Source: SB11 sp943370295 (GTDB lineage Bacteria > Bacteroidota > Bacteroidia > UBA8524). Taken from it: 64,000 bases of DNA. Under the pieces are notes generated by a model. The model was not told the origin of the DNA, did not search any database, and worked only from the letters and a program-made list of their open reading frames with translations. Positions 51,001 through 59,309 of this stretch are shown here, piece by piece. Location: contig CALRQL020000006.1 in NCBI GenBank assembly GCA_943370295.1, positions 1 through 64,000 of the forward strand, in the 5' to 3' direction. Numbering within the stretch: the stretch's first letter is position 1; every line of letters starts with the position of its first letter. The translations under genes were made by a program, and so were the position numbers.

Positions 51001-51996
51001 TTCTTCGCTTACGCGTAACTCCTCATCAATACGTTTCTTTTCGGTAATGTCGTTTTGCAATACAATAAAACCGGTTAGCACCTCATCATCATCAAACATC
51101 GGAGTGATGCTCATTGCTGCCCAATACCCCTCACCCGATTTCTTAAATGCGTGTATTTCATCATCAAAAGACTTGCCCATGGCAATGGCTTTGTACAGTC
51201 TTTTAATGGCTTCGGGTGTTTGTGTGGCATTGGGTTCAGCGCCTTTCAATAAATCACCGGGGTCTTTTCCTACCAGTTCTTCAATACTAAAACCGGTTAT
51301 GCGCTCAAAGGCCGGATTTGCCCATGTAGCTATCCCTTTTGTATCAATAAGTATAATGGCATTATTAGTTTTTTGCGCCACCAAGCTCAACCGTTTAATT
51401 TCTTCTTCGGCTGTTTTGCGCTCAGTAACATCTACTTTAATGGCCATTAATTGGTATAACTCTCCATGCGAATTATAAAAAGGAATGATGTTGGTGGCCT
51501 CCCAATAAATTTCGCCATTTTTTCGGCGGTTGCATATTTCACCGTTCCATATTTCACCTTTTTTAAGGGTACCCCATAATTGCTGCCAAAATTTTTTGGT
51601 GTGATAGCCTGATGAAAGTATGTTGTGGTTTTTACCCACCAGCTCGTTTTCGCTATAGCCTGATGCTTTACAAAATTTTTGGTTAACCGAGAGTATAGTA
51701 CCTTTTACGTCGGTAGTACTAACACAAAAGCTTGAGGTAACAGCCTTATCAAACTCTTCATACTTTTTATACGATTCGGTCAGCTCTTCCCGTATTTGGT
51801 CTTTCTCTTTGTTTACCAAATTATTGGCCTTAAACAACTCTTGCGAGCTAAGTTCAAGAATGCGCTCTAACCGTTTATAATCCTCATCAAAACTTTGGTA
51901 CGATGCGCTTATGTCATCCATTAAGGCTATAAACTCCGGGCTTGGGTTGTCTTCCTTATAATACTTTTTAATCTGCCGCTGTAATAACCTGTGCAT
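48013..51996 (-). CDS. Cytosolic histidine kinase with eight PAS domains
   Basis: About 1,327 residues from the ATG at 51996 (MHRLLQRQIKKYYKED); an ATG at 52041 adds 15 residues. After a coiled-coil head come eight PAS/PAC units, each ending in a DITE/DVTE-like linker (for example KVDVTERKTAEEE, QNDITEKKRIDEE, SRDITERKEAEEK), between about 90 and 1085. Then a HisKA domain (QFAYIVSHDLKAPLRAI) and a HATPase domain (NLISNAIKYNG, VADNGQGI, GTGVGLAIVKKIVEE). No TM helix or receiver domain is seen. It lies 44 bp or more downstream of a FIST gene and near a divergent Hpt gene, so a phosphorelay is likely. Confidence 0.93.
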   Translation of the reverse strand: MHRLLQRQIKKYYKEDNPSPEFIALMDDISASYQSFDEDYKRLERILELSSQELFKANNLVNKEKDQIREELTESYKKYEEFDKAVTSSFCVSTTDVKGTILSVNQKFCKASGYSENELVGKNHNILSSGYHTKKFWQQLWGTLKKGEIWNGEICNRRKNGEIYWEATNIIPFYNSHGELYQLMAIKVDVTERKTAEEEIKRLSLVAQKTNNAIILIDTKGIATWANPAFERITGFSIEELVGKDPGDLLKGAEPNATQTPEAIKRLYKAIAMGKSFDDEIHAFKKSGEGYWAAMSITPMFDDDEVLTGFIVLQNDITEKKRIDEELRVSEERWKYALSGNEDGMWDWNLETNEVFFSETWKKMLGYADHELPNELAEWEKRVHPDDLEATYEKVNAHIKGSTPYYSSEHRLLCKNGSYKWILDRGKIIESIDIKGHKRRRFIGTHTDITAIKEAEEKEKIAALIVKNSPSILVRWKPNFKLNIEYITENVSQLGYDAQVWIQNNVAFTEFVHPDDVKPTIQKVLQSFKEKAVRVSLRFRMRDSQGNYHWIDSDNSIEWDVKRSKAIHFQGIITDITEKVEAEQRLTESETRFRLLVQNSNDITTIIDAGGHTIYESPSFYRTFNYIEEEVIGKSIFEFIHPDDVDKASVELAKGIERGGVSDPIEFRLRHRNGSWVNVESIGSNLLNTPGINGIVINSRDITERKEAEEKNKRLQDFYEVILNRIPTDIVVFDNKHRYLFANEVAIRDPEKRAFVIGKDDYDYCEQYGRDKAIAHNRRAIFNKVAYSRQQIEFEEPIDTPQGRIWVLRRMSPLLNDKGELQNVIGFGLDITERKMAEEKLKESQERLSLAINAAKLGIWDWNLETGALLWDKEMYSLFNLNPNDFGGDYDAFDKTLHPEDKQRVFDSVQDTISGTQGDYTDTFRVLGGDGEIKYVAAISKLYRNAIGKPIRMIGVNFDVTESKLAEQRILKSQAELEEAQHIARVGSWEIDMKTREVTWSREMRTIHEVDETFAPTLNNVHLFYTEETREAIIEAVKEALHNKTPFDIESQVITAKGNLLDVKTKGVPVIEHGRVPILKGVFQDISKEKEAERRLKEYTGDLERINKELDQFAYIVSHDLKAPLRAINNLSMWIEEDLEGKLAGETARQFQLLRGRVSRLEDLINGILSYSRAGRIKVTPSKVDVTILVNSILEMLSPPTHYKISLHGKFPVLNTERIALEQVFSNLISNAIKYNGSNPKPTIDINCYDEGAWYKFEVADNGQGIEPEYHDKIFVIFQTLEARDKVEGTGVGLAIVKKIVEEKDGKVWVESAKGQGAHFYFTWPKA

Positions 51997-52085
51997 AGTT
52001 TGTGTTAAATATAAAAAGGGTTTAAGAGTTGCTGTTTGCACTCAATAAACCCTAGTTAGTTTCTTATTAAATATACTCTCAATAC

Positions 52086-53225
52086 TTAGTTCTCGCTCAT
52101 CAGCGTAATAGTCATTGTTTGGTTGTGCAACTCACATTTCAGGAATTTCATAAACGGCGATATCTCGCCATACGAGTAAAACCCTGTAATTACAGTATCG
52201 TCGCCAAACTGGTTTTGCGCAGTTTCAACCTCTTCTTCTACCATTTGCTTCAATACCAACTTGCGCCCAACACAACTGATAAGTATTGCCAAATCGGGGG
52301 CACCGCCGTCCCAATCGGCCATGCTTTTTTCTGCCGCCTCCATGCTGCCGTCAATCAGGCGGTCAACATTGGCTTTCATCAACCGCACGTACGACCCTTG
52401 CGGAATATCGCCCGCAAACGTCATTGATTTATCTTCTTCGTTAATTGCTAAAATTGTGCGCACAATGGGGCGCTCGTCGCTATTAGTGCGTATGCTTAGC
52501 GGAAATAATAATGCCGAGGCAGGTAATTCTGATGCTTTATCCCCCAAAAACGATTTATACAAATCCAACGCCGGCTCACCGTCAAGCTCATACAAAACGT
52601 TGTGCTTTGATTTGGTAACATTGCGTTCAATGCCAAAACTATCCCAGCCACCCATGCTGGCATACCCCAGCTTAAGGCCGTCTCCATAAAAACCAACGGC
52701 CGCTATAATGTTTGAGCCAGGTGCTGCCTCGTGGGTAAACACAAGGGTTTTCACAAAATCGGGGCCATCACCGGCCAATCCCCCGGTTACTGATACTCCT
52801 TGGGGTAGCTCTTCCTGCATTCCGCGCACAAATTCACTTCCGTTCACCACCAAACCATCCGTAAGCACAAACAAATGCTTTAAATTGTTGTGGTTAAACA
52901 TCGATACAATTTTGCGGCCTGCTTCATAACTTTCATCCGAATTGTCAATTACCAACTGGTGCGATACCACTTGGGCACTCTCAAACTGTATTGCTGTGGC
53001 AGTAATAGTACCGTCGTAAACTTTAGCCTCTAATATCTCTCCTGATGTGCTGCAGCCAATCATTTGCGCTTCGGGAAATTTTTGCCGCAATTGCCCTATT
53101 GCATCTGAGGTTTCAATTGCCTGCCGCTGCCCGAAAACTATCAATAATAACGGGCTGATGTCTTCAGTCCCTCCGGTAAATGCCCATTGTTTTGTTTCAG
53201 TAAAATGGTATTGGGCTATCTTCAT
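52086..53225 (-). CDS. FIST-domain sensory protein
   Basis: A 379-residue protein with FIST N- and C-terminal domains. Landmarks are FPEAQMIGCSTSGEILEAKVYDGTITATA (motifs MIGCSTSGEI and YDGTITATA), HLFVLTDGLVVNGSEFVRGMQEELPQGVSVTGGLAGDG (motifs LTDGLVVNGSEF and VTGGLAGDG), and the C-terminal GGAPDLAILISCVGRKLVLKQ and ITGFYSYGEISPF. FIST domains are thought to bind small ligands, possibly amino acids. It is the first gene of the operon with the multi-PAS kinase, so it probably feeds a signal to it in the cytosol. Confidence 0.93.
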   Translation of the reverse strand: MKIAQYHFTETKQWAFTGGTEDISPLLLIVFGQRQAIETSDAIGQLRQKFPEAQMIGCSTSGEILEAKVYDGTITATAIQFESAQVVSHQLVIDNSDESYEAGRKIVSMFNHNNLKHLFVLTDGLVVNGSEFVRGMQEELPQGVSVTGGLAGDGPDFVKTLVFTHEAAPGSNIIAAVGFYGDGLKLGYASMGGWDSFGIERNVTKSKHNVLYELDGEPALDLYKSFLGDKASELPASALLFPLSIRTNSDERPIVRTILAINEEDKSMTFAGDIPQGSYVRLMKANVDRLIDGSMEAAEKSMADWDGGAPDLAILISCVGRKLVLKQMVEEEVETAQNQFGDDTVITGFYSYGEISPFMKFLKCELHNQTMTITLMSEN

Positions 53226-53356
53226 AAAATATGTTAGTTAAGCGTATCCAAAAGCAATTTATTGTTTTGATTTGATATTTTTCCTGCACAGGATAAAAAA
53301 GGACGAAATAGGCTGAATAAATAATTATTGGCTTGGGGCTTTTGATTTATGCCGAA

Positions 53357-53722
53357 ATGAATAATTTTGTTAAGCTATACATGGATACACTATACGACCT
53401 CGCCGACCTTGAAGCCCTTGCAATGGGGGATACCGAATTTATGAAGGAACTGCTTGCTGCTAACGTAGAAAGCATTGAAGCCGGCATTGAGGTAATTGCC
53501 AAAAGTTTTTCAGCGGGTGATTTAGATACGATGGGTAGAGAAGCCCACAAAATTAAACCGCTGCTGGCCATGCTGAAGGCCGATAAAATCCATAAGCAGA
53601 TAGTTGATATTGAGTATTACAGCCGCAAAGAGTATAACCCTGATAAGGTACAAGGTGCTTATATTGAGTTTGAACCCCTTGCTCCTGTGCTGCTTGCACA
53701 ACTGAAAGAGTTGATAGCATAA
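53357..53722 (+). CDS. Hpt-domain phosphotransfer protein
   Basis: A 121-residue single-domain Hpt protein. DTEFMKELLAANVESIEAGIEVI and DLDTMGREAHKIKPLLAML form the four-helix core with phosphorylatable His64 in the HKIKP motif (Hpt consensus HxLKG). The ATG at 53357 is chosen over 53333, which adds eight residues; ATG 53381 is a further option. It is divergent from the FIST/multi-PAS kinase operon. Since that kinase has no receiver domain, the Hpt could relay phosphate via a separate regulator outside the window. Confidence 0.88.
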   Translation: MNNFVKLYMDTLYDLADLEALAMGDTEFMKELLAANVESIEAGIEVIAKSFSAGDLDTMGREAHKIKPLLAMLKADKIHKQIVDIEYYSRKEYNPDKVQGAYIEFEPLAPVLLAQLKELIA

Positions 53723-53749
53723 GCTTGCCCCTGTTTTATATCCCCTCTG

Positions 53750-54937
53750 CTATTTTATAATGTATTTACCTGTACGTGGCTGTTGCAATTTGGCCAGTAC
53801 CACATACCTAAGGGCATCAATAGCGTGGTTATTAAAATCAACCGGCTTGTTTATCGTTACACCGTTTTTATCGGTTTGCCACTTATAGCTGCGTAATTCT
53901 TTGATAAGATTAAGTGATGATGCTGTTATGTGCAACGGATACCGACGTAAAATATCTATTGATAAATTGATACTATCAGCCCCTTTGGGGGCTGCTTTTA
54001 TATTATACCCTGCCCTGTAAATCTCTTCTATCGATTTTGGTTCGGCGGCATCGGCCAGCATCTCATCAAACCTATGCAGTTTAATGGTATCAAAATGAGC
54101 TGCAATATCAGGGTTAGTTAGCCCCGTTTGGTATAAATGTTCGTGTACAAACAGTTTTCCGTCGCCCATGCGCACCTCTACCAAAGCAGTAGGGTCATTG
54201 CTAAAGCCAAAATCAAGGCCGTAACCCACCAATTTGGCGTCATCGGGCAGCTGGGGCACAACCGTATAATTTTTAAATACCTGCCCGCTAATATTACCGT
54301 ACTCGCCCATCCCGAATATTTTCCAATATTCGGGATCGCTTTCCTGTAAATACTCAATCTCGGCAATAGTAATCGGGTCAAGAAAAGTATTATCACGATA
54401 ATTACTTACAATTACCTCTATATCGCCCTGTATATGGGCACGTTTTTGTTCCAGTTCAGTATTTATCCAGCAATTAATATCATCAGGATTAAAGTCGAGA
54501 AATGCCCTGCCCGACGTACGAAAGATCAACTGTTGCCATTCTTCAAAAGTGCATTCATTGGCTTCATTCAGCCACAAATGGGTGCGCTTGCGCCCGCGCA
54601 CCTTTTGCTCATTATCCAGCGAAAAAAACTCTAAAATATTGCTGCCGTATTTAATAATATTTTCGGTTTTATTGTGCTGCACCAAACCGTATAATCCGCT
54701 TTTGGTAAGCACTTCAACCACATCGCGCAAAGCGGTAGCGCGCAACGCCGGAAACGATTTACGCACTACCGATAATATTTTATTTTCTCCGCTAAATAAT
54801 TCAACAATAAAAAGCTGTGCCAGCGAGTAAGTTTTTGAACTACGTGTACCCCCGCGGTTAATTACTATCCGTTTATTGCTGTTAAAATTTCGCTCAAAAA
54901 CAGGGGTTACTTCTATATTAATTATTCCTTCTGACAC
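53750..54937 (-). CDS. Phage terminase large subunit (PBSX-type)
   Basis: A 395-residue DNA-packaging motor. ATPase: Walker A GGTRSSKT (29-36), Walker B HLWLNEANE (about 120-128) and coupling motif FLDFNP. Nuclease: VGYGLDFGFSNDPTALVEV (first catalytic Asp), MLADAAEPKSIEEI (second) and FNNHAIDALRYVV (third). All motors' key residues appear intact and the length is normal, so the gene may be functional. It overlaps the small subunit by 20 bp. Unusually, no portal gene follows; the next gene is a host Hpt in the opposite direction. Confidence 0.93.
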   Translation of the reverse strand: MSEGIINIEVTPVFERNFNSNKRIVINRGGTRSSKTYSLAQLFIVELFSGENKILSVVRKSFPALRATALRDVVEVLTKSGLYGLVQHNKTENIIKYGSNILEFFSLDNEQKVRGRKRTHLWLNEANECTFEEWQQLIFRTSGRAFLDFNPDDINCWINTELEQKRAHIQGDIEVIVSNYRDNTFLDPITIAEIEYLQESDPEYWKIFGMGEYGNISGQVFKNYTVVPQLPDDAKLVGYGLDFGFSNDPTALVEVRMGDGKLFVHEHLYQTGLTNPDIAAHFDTIKLHRFDEMLADAAEPKSIEEIYRAGYNIKAAPKGADSINLSIDILRRYPLHITASSLNLIKELRSYKWQTDKNGVTINKPVDFNNHAIDALRYVVLAKLQQPRTGKYIIK

Positions 54938-55334
54938 TGATTTCTATTTTACGGATTTGCAACCCGTCGTTGGTTAATTGCTTATCGGTATAGCCATAAT
55001 TGGCTTTTAAATCAAATATTAATCCCGTACTGTTTCCTTCCCCGTTTATCAGGGCATCTAACACCGCCCCTTCCAGTGTATCGCGGATGGCTTCGCAGGT
55101 AGCTGCGGTAGCCTCACTTGCCAGCAGTTCTCCCCACATAGCCCACGACAACTTCATGTGTACGCACCAAAAATCTTTAATGGTGGGTATTTTGGGTTGC
55201 GGTACGGTCTGCTTCTCCCCGCTTTTCAGGGTAGTTTCAATACTGTGGTTTTTACATTTATCAAAATATTCATCAAAACCTTTTTGCAGCACAGCCGCGG
55301 TTATTGTTTTCGGTATTGCTTTTTTTCGTGGCAT
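54918..55334 (-). CDS. Phage terminase small subunit-like protein
   Basis: A 138-residue protein directly upstream of the terminase large subunit. It starts MPRKKAIPKTITAAVLQKGFDEYFDK and has helical IPTIKDFWCVHMKLSWAMWGELLASE, then AIRDTLEGAVLDALINGEGNSTGLIFDLKANYGYTDK (motifs GAVLDALINGEG and FDLKANYGYTDK), which ends as in small subunits such as TerS_2-type proteins. It recognises DNA and loads it onto the motor. Position, size and overlap with the large subunit support the call. Confidence 0.85.
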   Translation of the reverse strand: MPRKKAIPKTITAAVLQKGFDEYFDKCKNHSIETTLKSGEKQTVPQPKIPTIKDFWCVHMKLSWAMWGELLASEATAATCEAIRDTLEGAVLDALINGEGNSTGLIFDLKANYGYTDKQLTNDGLQIRKIEISVRRNN

Positions 55335-55340
55335 AATTAT

Positions 55341-55604
55341 TTATTTTTCTTCTCCTTTTGCCTCACCTTGGGCGGTGCTTTCACCGCTTTGTTTATGTCG
55401 GGCATAAACCGCCATCAGTGCTTGTATATCGTCCATAAAGCAGGCATGGCAGCCACTACGGGCAGGTGCCACCCCAACTATTGACCGTAAATCATCAATG
55501 CGCAGTTTATCCTCGTGAGTAAACAAGCTCACCTTGGTTTGCTCCCACAACGCCCATTTTTCTTCAAGCTGTTGCAGGATTTGTAATTGATAGTTGTTAA
55601 ACAT
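55341..55604 (-). CDS. Small phage-associated protein of unknown function
   Basis: An 87-residue protein from ATG 55604. MFNNYQLQILQQLEEKWALWEQTK is a helical start, RSGCHACFMDDIQALMAVYARHKQ holds a CHAC pair that could bind metal, and the end is charged (TAQGEAKGEEK). It sits 6 bp upstream of the small terminase gene, so it belongs to the same transcript. The longer frame from 55658 overlaps the preceding gene. I do not recognise a family. Confidence 0.65.
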   Translation of the reverse strand: MFNNYQLQILQQLEEKWALWEQTKVSLFTHEDKLRIDDLRSIVGVAPARSGCHACFMDDIQALMAVYARHKQSGESTAQGEAKGEEK

Positions 55605-55611
55605 GGTTTTA

Positions 55612-55920
55612 TTATTTAAATATTTTATACAAAAAATGGCTGATTGTAGACGCCGCAAGTCCGTAGATGGTGATAATAATGGCTGATTGCAGGTTAACAG
55701 GGCGTTTTTCGGTCACCTCAGCTACAAAATACAATACCGCTAACCAAAAGGATAAGCAGATGTGGCAATCGAGGGGTTTTAGTTTTAATTGGTGCAAGGG
55801 TATTTGAAACCTTGTATGCAGCCACCTTTTTAATTGGCTTACAATACCTGAATAATGAACGACAGTAAGCGATGCAAGGGCAATGATGATTAATTTACTA
55901 AACAATGATATTGATTCCAT
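55612..55920 (-). CDS. Small membrane protein of the phage remnant
   Basis: A 102-residue protein with about three hydrophobic segments (7-25, 54-70 and 77-98). The short sequence LDCHICLSFWLAVL resembles the Cys-x-x-Cys motif of DUF1360-like membrane proteins, and holin-like function is possible because of size and position. Neither is proven. It lies 7 bp upstream of the next gene start. Confidence 0.65.
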   Translation of the reverse strand: MESISLFSKLIIIALASLTVVHYSGIVSQLKRWLHTRFQIPLHQLKLKPLDCHICLSFWLAVLYFVAEVTEKRPVNLQSAIIITIYGLAASTISHFLYKIFK

Positions 55921-55975
55921 ACCCCTTAATTGGTTATGGCAAAAAGTGTTTCAACACCTCCCTTTCACAAAATAA

Positions 55976-56719
55976 TTAATACTGTGCGCCCCCTTCAAAC
56001 GGTAGGATTTCTTCATCCTTATGAAAGGCTTTTATAGCGCGGTGTAATACCGGCCAAGCCATGCCTAATGCGTGTACAGCATCGCTGATAAAATTAGGGT
56101 CGTCGCTTTGTACACTATTATCGGTAATGTGCGGACCGTGCCTAAAACGCAGTTTTTCAAACACGCTTCGGTGTATCATCGCAAACCCAATATTGCCGTG
56201 GTGTAATTCAACTACCCTATCGCCTAACTCAATCAAACCGTGTTTACCGCCAAACACATACTCCGCGTGCTTGTGGTCGTTTCGTCCCTGCACGTGGCCA
56301 AACACAATGGGTCGGTTGTACTTGTTGGCTGTTTCCAAAAAACGTTCAATAGTATCAGGTTCAATCGTCATATCACTGTCCACAAACATTAGGTAATCAC
56401 ACCCCAGCCCCAAAGCAGCTTCAACACTCATATTCCTAGCGATGCAAATTGGCACCAAACGTTGTTGGTCTTGGTCAAAGGCCGGCTTACGCCACCAACT
56501 GCTGGCAAATTTCCACGTATCAGTATGAACAGTTAATTCCTTGTGGTCTTTAATAGCTTTGAAAAGAGGAGCAAAAGCTTGCTCATCCTCGGTTTCGATG
56601 CTGTAATAAATAATTTTGTTTTGATAAGTTAATGCCGCAATACTTTGGTGCGGCACTAACTGATTGTGGGCCTTGCGATCACAATGAAGGCAAGCCACCA
56701 ATACTTTAGGAGTTTCCAT
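55976..56719 (-). CDS. Family-2-like glycosyltransferase in the phage remnant
   Basis: A 247-residue protein. KVLVACLHCDRKAHNQLVPHQ begins the nucleotide-sugar fold, CDYLMFVDSDMTIEPD gives a DxD-like metal motif (about 118-123), and HGNIGFAMIHRSVFEKLRF with GPHITDNSVQSDDPNFISDA follow the GT-A pattern. Such enzymes are known from phages, where they modify DNA or receptor glycans. A perfect 7-bp inverted repeat overlaps its start codon. It is the first gene of the five-gene minus-strand set. Confidence 0.75.
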   Translation of the reverse strand: METPKVLVACLHCDRKAHNQLVPHQSIAALTYQNKIIYYSIETEDEQAFAPLFKAIKDHKELTVHTDTWKFASSWWRKPAFDQDQQRLVPICIARNMSVEAALGLGCDYLMFVDSDMTIEPDTIERFLETANKYNRPIVFGHVQGRNDHKHAEYVFGGKHGLIELGDRVVELHHGNIGFAMIHRSVFEKLRFRHGPHITDNSVQSDDPNFISDAVHALGMAWPVLHRAIKAFHKDEEILPFEGGAQY

Positions 56720-56734
56720 AGGATTTTATCCTAT
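56718..56734 (-). promoter_or_regulatory. Inverted repeat overlapping the glycosyltransferase start codon
   Basis: ATAGGAT and ATCCTAT pair perfectly around TTT, and the ATG of the glycosyltransferase lies at the edge of the stem. The hairpin could hide the start codon or be an operator. Confidence 0.45.
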
Positions 56735-56851
56735 GATTTGATTTATCAATTTTTGTGTGAGAAAAACACGTCACATTCACCCGCAATAACGAGAATCTTC
56801 CACACTGTGTCAACTACTTAAAACCCTAAACTAAAAACTTTAAACTACTGA

Positions 56852-58339
56852 TTAGTGTTTAAAGTGGCGGATGCCTGTAAACACCATCGCCATGTTGTGC
56901 TCGTTGCAGTAGCTAATGCTCAATTCATCTTTAATAGAGCCGCCGGGCTGTATCACACTAACAATACCTGCTTTGTCGGCAATCTCTACACAATCAGGGA
57001 AAGGGAAAAACGCATCCGAGCCCATAGAAGAACCTTGCAGCGATAACCCAAACTCACCCGCCTTGGCAATGGCATTTTTCAACGCATCCACGCGAGAAGT
57101 TTGTCCGCAACCAATGCCCAACAACTGGTTGTCCTTAGCCAACACAATGGTGTTAGATTTGGTGTGCTTCACAATCTTATCGGCAAACAACATATCTGCC
57201 ACCTCTTGTGTAGTAGGTTTGCGGTTGGTTGGGTAGGTAAAATCGGCTTCGGTTACTACTTTATTGTCAGCATCTTGGTAAATGCTGCCGTTCAACAAGG
57301 TTTTATGCACCATCTCTTGTGCAGGAATACTCTTCAGCTGCAACAACACACGGTTTTTCTTTTGTTTTAATATTTCAAGCGCATCTGCATCAAAGGCAGG
57401 GGCAATCAACACCTCAAAAAACAGATTATTAATTTCTGTAGCCGTTGCAGCATCTACCGTACGATTGCAGGCTATTATACCGCCAAACGCACTGGTAGGG
57501 TCAGCAGCAAGGGCCTTGTGCCATGCTTGGGTAAGGTTAGCATCGGTTGCCAATCCGCAAGGGTTGGTGTGTTTAATAATAACAAACGTGGGGTCTTCAA
57601 ACTCATTCAACAGGTATAGGGCACTATCAACGTCGTTCAGGTTGTTGTATGATATTTCTTTACCGTGCAATTGGGTAAATACTTCGTCCAAATTTCCACG
57701 GAAAAACGCCTTTTGGTGGGGGTTTTCGCCGTAACGCAAGTGTGTATCCGTTACCCCGGCAAAGTAATTACCGATAGCTGTATCGTATTGCGAGGTACGG
57801 GCAAATGCTTGCTTGGCAAAGTAACGACGGTCGTCTATACTGGTAGCTCCGCTCTTAGCATTTAATACTTCGGTAAGCTTAGTATATTCAGCCTTATCAG
57901 CAATTACAATGGTGTCTTTAAAGTTTTTGGCCGCTGCGCGGATTAACGAAACACCGCCAATATCAATCTTCTCAATAATCTCCGCCTCGTTATCGGTGTT
58001 TTTCAGGGTCTCTTCAAAAGGATAAAGGTCAACAATTACCAAATCAATCTCAGGTATCGCATACTCGCCCAAGGTTTTCATATCCTCGGCATTATCCCTG
58101 CGAGCCAAAATACCACCAAACACTTTGGGGTGAAGGGTTTTTACACGACCGCCCAATATTGAAGGGTACGCGGTTAACTCTTCTACTGGAACCACAGGCA
58201 TTCCTAAACCTTCAATAAATGCTTGTGTTCCGCCGGTTGAGTAAAACGTCACTCCGTTGGCATGAAGTGTTTTGATTAGCTCGTCAAGATGGTCTTTGTG
58301 ATATACAGATACTAAAGCCGATTTGATTTTTTTGTCCAT
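56852..58339 (-). CDS. purH: Bifunctional AICAR transformylase/IMP cyclohydrolase
   Basis: A 495-residue PurH, which makes the last two steps of de novo IMP synthesis. The N-terminal cyclohydrolase part (about 1-195) has KKIKSALVSVYHKDHLDELI and GGRVKTLHPKVFGGILARR, and the C-terminal transformylase has KHTNPCGLATD, SAFGGIIACNR, GCGQTSRVDA and SDAFFPFPDCVE, and ends in GIRHFKH. The start at ATG 58339 matches the family; a longer frame to 58399 adds 20 atypical residues. Housekeeping gene, apparently intact, next to the phage remnant. Confidence 0.97.
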   Translation of the reverse strand: MDKKIKSALVSVYHKDHLDELIKTLHANGVTFYSTGGTQAFIEGLGMPVVPVEELTAYPSILGGRVKTLHPKVFGGILARRDNAEDMKTLGEYAIPEIDLVIVDLYPFEETLKNTDNEAEIIEKIDIGGVSLIRAAAKNFKDTIVIADKAEYTKLTEVLNAKSGATSIDDRRYFAKQAFARTSQYDTAIGNYFAGVTDTHLRYGENPHQKAFFRGNLDEVFTQLHGKEISYNNLNDVDSALYLLNEFEDPTFVIIKHTNPCGLATDANLTQAWHKALAADPTSAFGGIIACNRTVDAATATEINNLFFEVLIAPAFDADALEILKQKKNRVLLQLKSIPAQEMVHKTLLNGSIYQDADNKVVTEADFTYPTNRKPTTQEVADMLFADKIVKHTKSNTIVLAKDNQLLGIGCGQTSRVDALKNAIAKAGEFGLSLQGSSMGSDAFFPFPDCVEIADKAGIVSVIQPGGSIKDELSISYCNEHNMAMVFTGIRHFKH

Positions 58340-58408
58340 TCCCTTTGGTTTTGAAATAAACCGCGAAAAAACAACATTAAACCGATACTTTATAAACAAG
58401 TTGCCGAC

Positions 58409-59224
58409 TCAATTTGCGGCCTTGTTTTTACGAAACCGTTTCCAATCCAAATAAAGGCCAAAGGTGGTAAAGTTTACAAAACCCATCCCAAATTTGTAGT
58501 TGCTTTGCAAGTTCCACATTTGTATTGCACCCGTTGGGTAATTAAAAGGGGCATACCCCAAATTAGTGTACCCGAAAATCGGAAGCTTTTTACTCTCAAA
58601 AGCAAAAAACACCCACGCTCCTGTACCGGTAAAAGTGGTGTTAGGAGCATTAATATCTTTATTCCCTGTTGTTGAGGGCTGTCCATTCACAAAAAAAGAG
58701 CGTTTAAAATATAGCCTATCGTATAATGCTCTGGTAAACATAAAGCTGACCCCCATTTTTACCCTATCGTTTTTACCCACATCAAGAGATGTATAAATAG
58801 AGGGGGTTATAGAAGTGGCGATGTAGGATATATCTACCTCCATCCTACTTTCGCTATTATTAACAAACGGGGCATTATCCGTAAAATTTCGTTGATGCAT
58901 ACCGTGGGCTCGTTCCACTTGTAACGAGGCATAAAAACGCCCCGCTTTTTTGGTTGTAAAGAGAGGTGCATACAGTTGTCCTGCGTAGTTATAGCAAGTA
59001 AACCCTTTGTAGCCCAAAAAATAACCACCGGTAATACCCACATATTTTACAGGTGAAGTAGATACTTGTGCATGCGCACCCAACACCCCTATCGTTCCTG
59101 TGGCGCGTACTTGCCCGCCATCGGTATAGGCGGCAGTATCAGGCAAAGGGTTAATGTAGGTGTAGCCAAACGGTGAGCAGGAAGCCACCATCAGCAGCAA
59201 GCCAATACACACCAATTTTTGCAT
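58409..59224 (-). CDS. Lipoprotein of unknown function
   Basis: A 271-residue lipoprotein from ATG 59224: signal peptide MQKLVCIGLLLMVASC with the lipobox VASC. The mature part is beta-rich with many Tyr/Phe/Gly strands, for example VKYVGITGGYFLGYKGF, AGRFYASLQVERAHG and ITPSIYTSLDVGKNDRVKMGVSFMFTRALYDRLYF (motifs YTSLDVGKNDRVKMG and FMFTRAL), like an outer-membrane barrel. Ends in FTTFGLYLDWKRFRKNKAAN. No family assigned. It is divergent from the lipoprotein gene at 59310 and ends 69 bp before the purH start (same strand). Confidence 0.75.
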   Translation of the reverse strand: MQKLVCIGLLLMVASCSPFGYTYINPLPDTAAYTDGGQVRATGTIGVLGAHAQVSTSPVKYVGITGGYFLGYKGFTCYNYAGQLYAPLFTTKKAGRFYASLQVERAHGMHQRNFTDNAPFVNNSESRMEVDISYIATSITPSIYTSLDVGKNDRVKMGVSFMFTRALYDRLYFKRSFFVNGQPSTTGNKDINAPNTTFTGTGAWVFFAFESKKLPIFGYTNLGYAPFNYPTGAIQMWNLQSNYKFGMGFVNFTTFGLYLDWKRFRKNKAAN

Positions 59225-59309
59225 CAATGCCATGCCGCAAGATAAAAGAAATGCTTTCATCTTTTATCCGCCTGTAAACCTGTGTTGTTGTATTTTCGTT
59301 ACGTTAATA

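Larger units (their letters stand above)
53750..56719 (-). mobile_element. Phage packaging remnant of five genes
   Basis: On the minus strand the genes run glycosyltransferase, membrane protein, small protein, terminase small subunit and terminase large subunit. This is the left end of a tailed-phage late region, but portal, protease, capsid, tail, integrase and repressor genes are missing. The left border abuts the Hpt gene 28 bp away, and the right border abuts purH after 132 bp. No att repeats or tRNA were found at the borders. It could be a decayed prophage or a retained packaging module. Confidence 0.75.

Noticed and set aside
50825..51478. 217-codon plus-strand open frame inside the multi-PAS kinase gene
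   Set aside because: The minus-strand kinase has continuous PAS domains here, and the antisense product has no domain or signal.
53723..56851. Attachment-site repeats bordering the phage remnant
   Set aside because: No matching direct repeats were seen in the two border regions.
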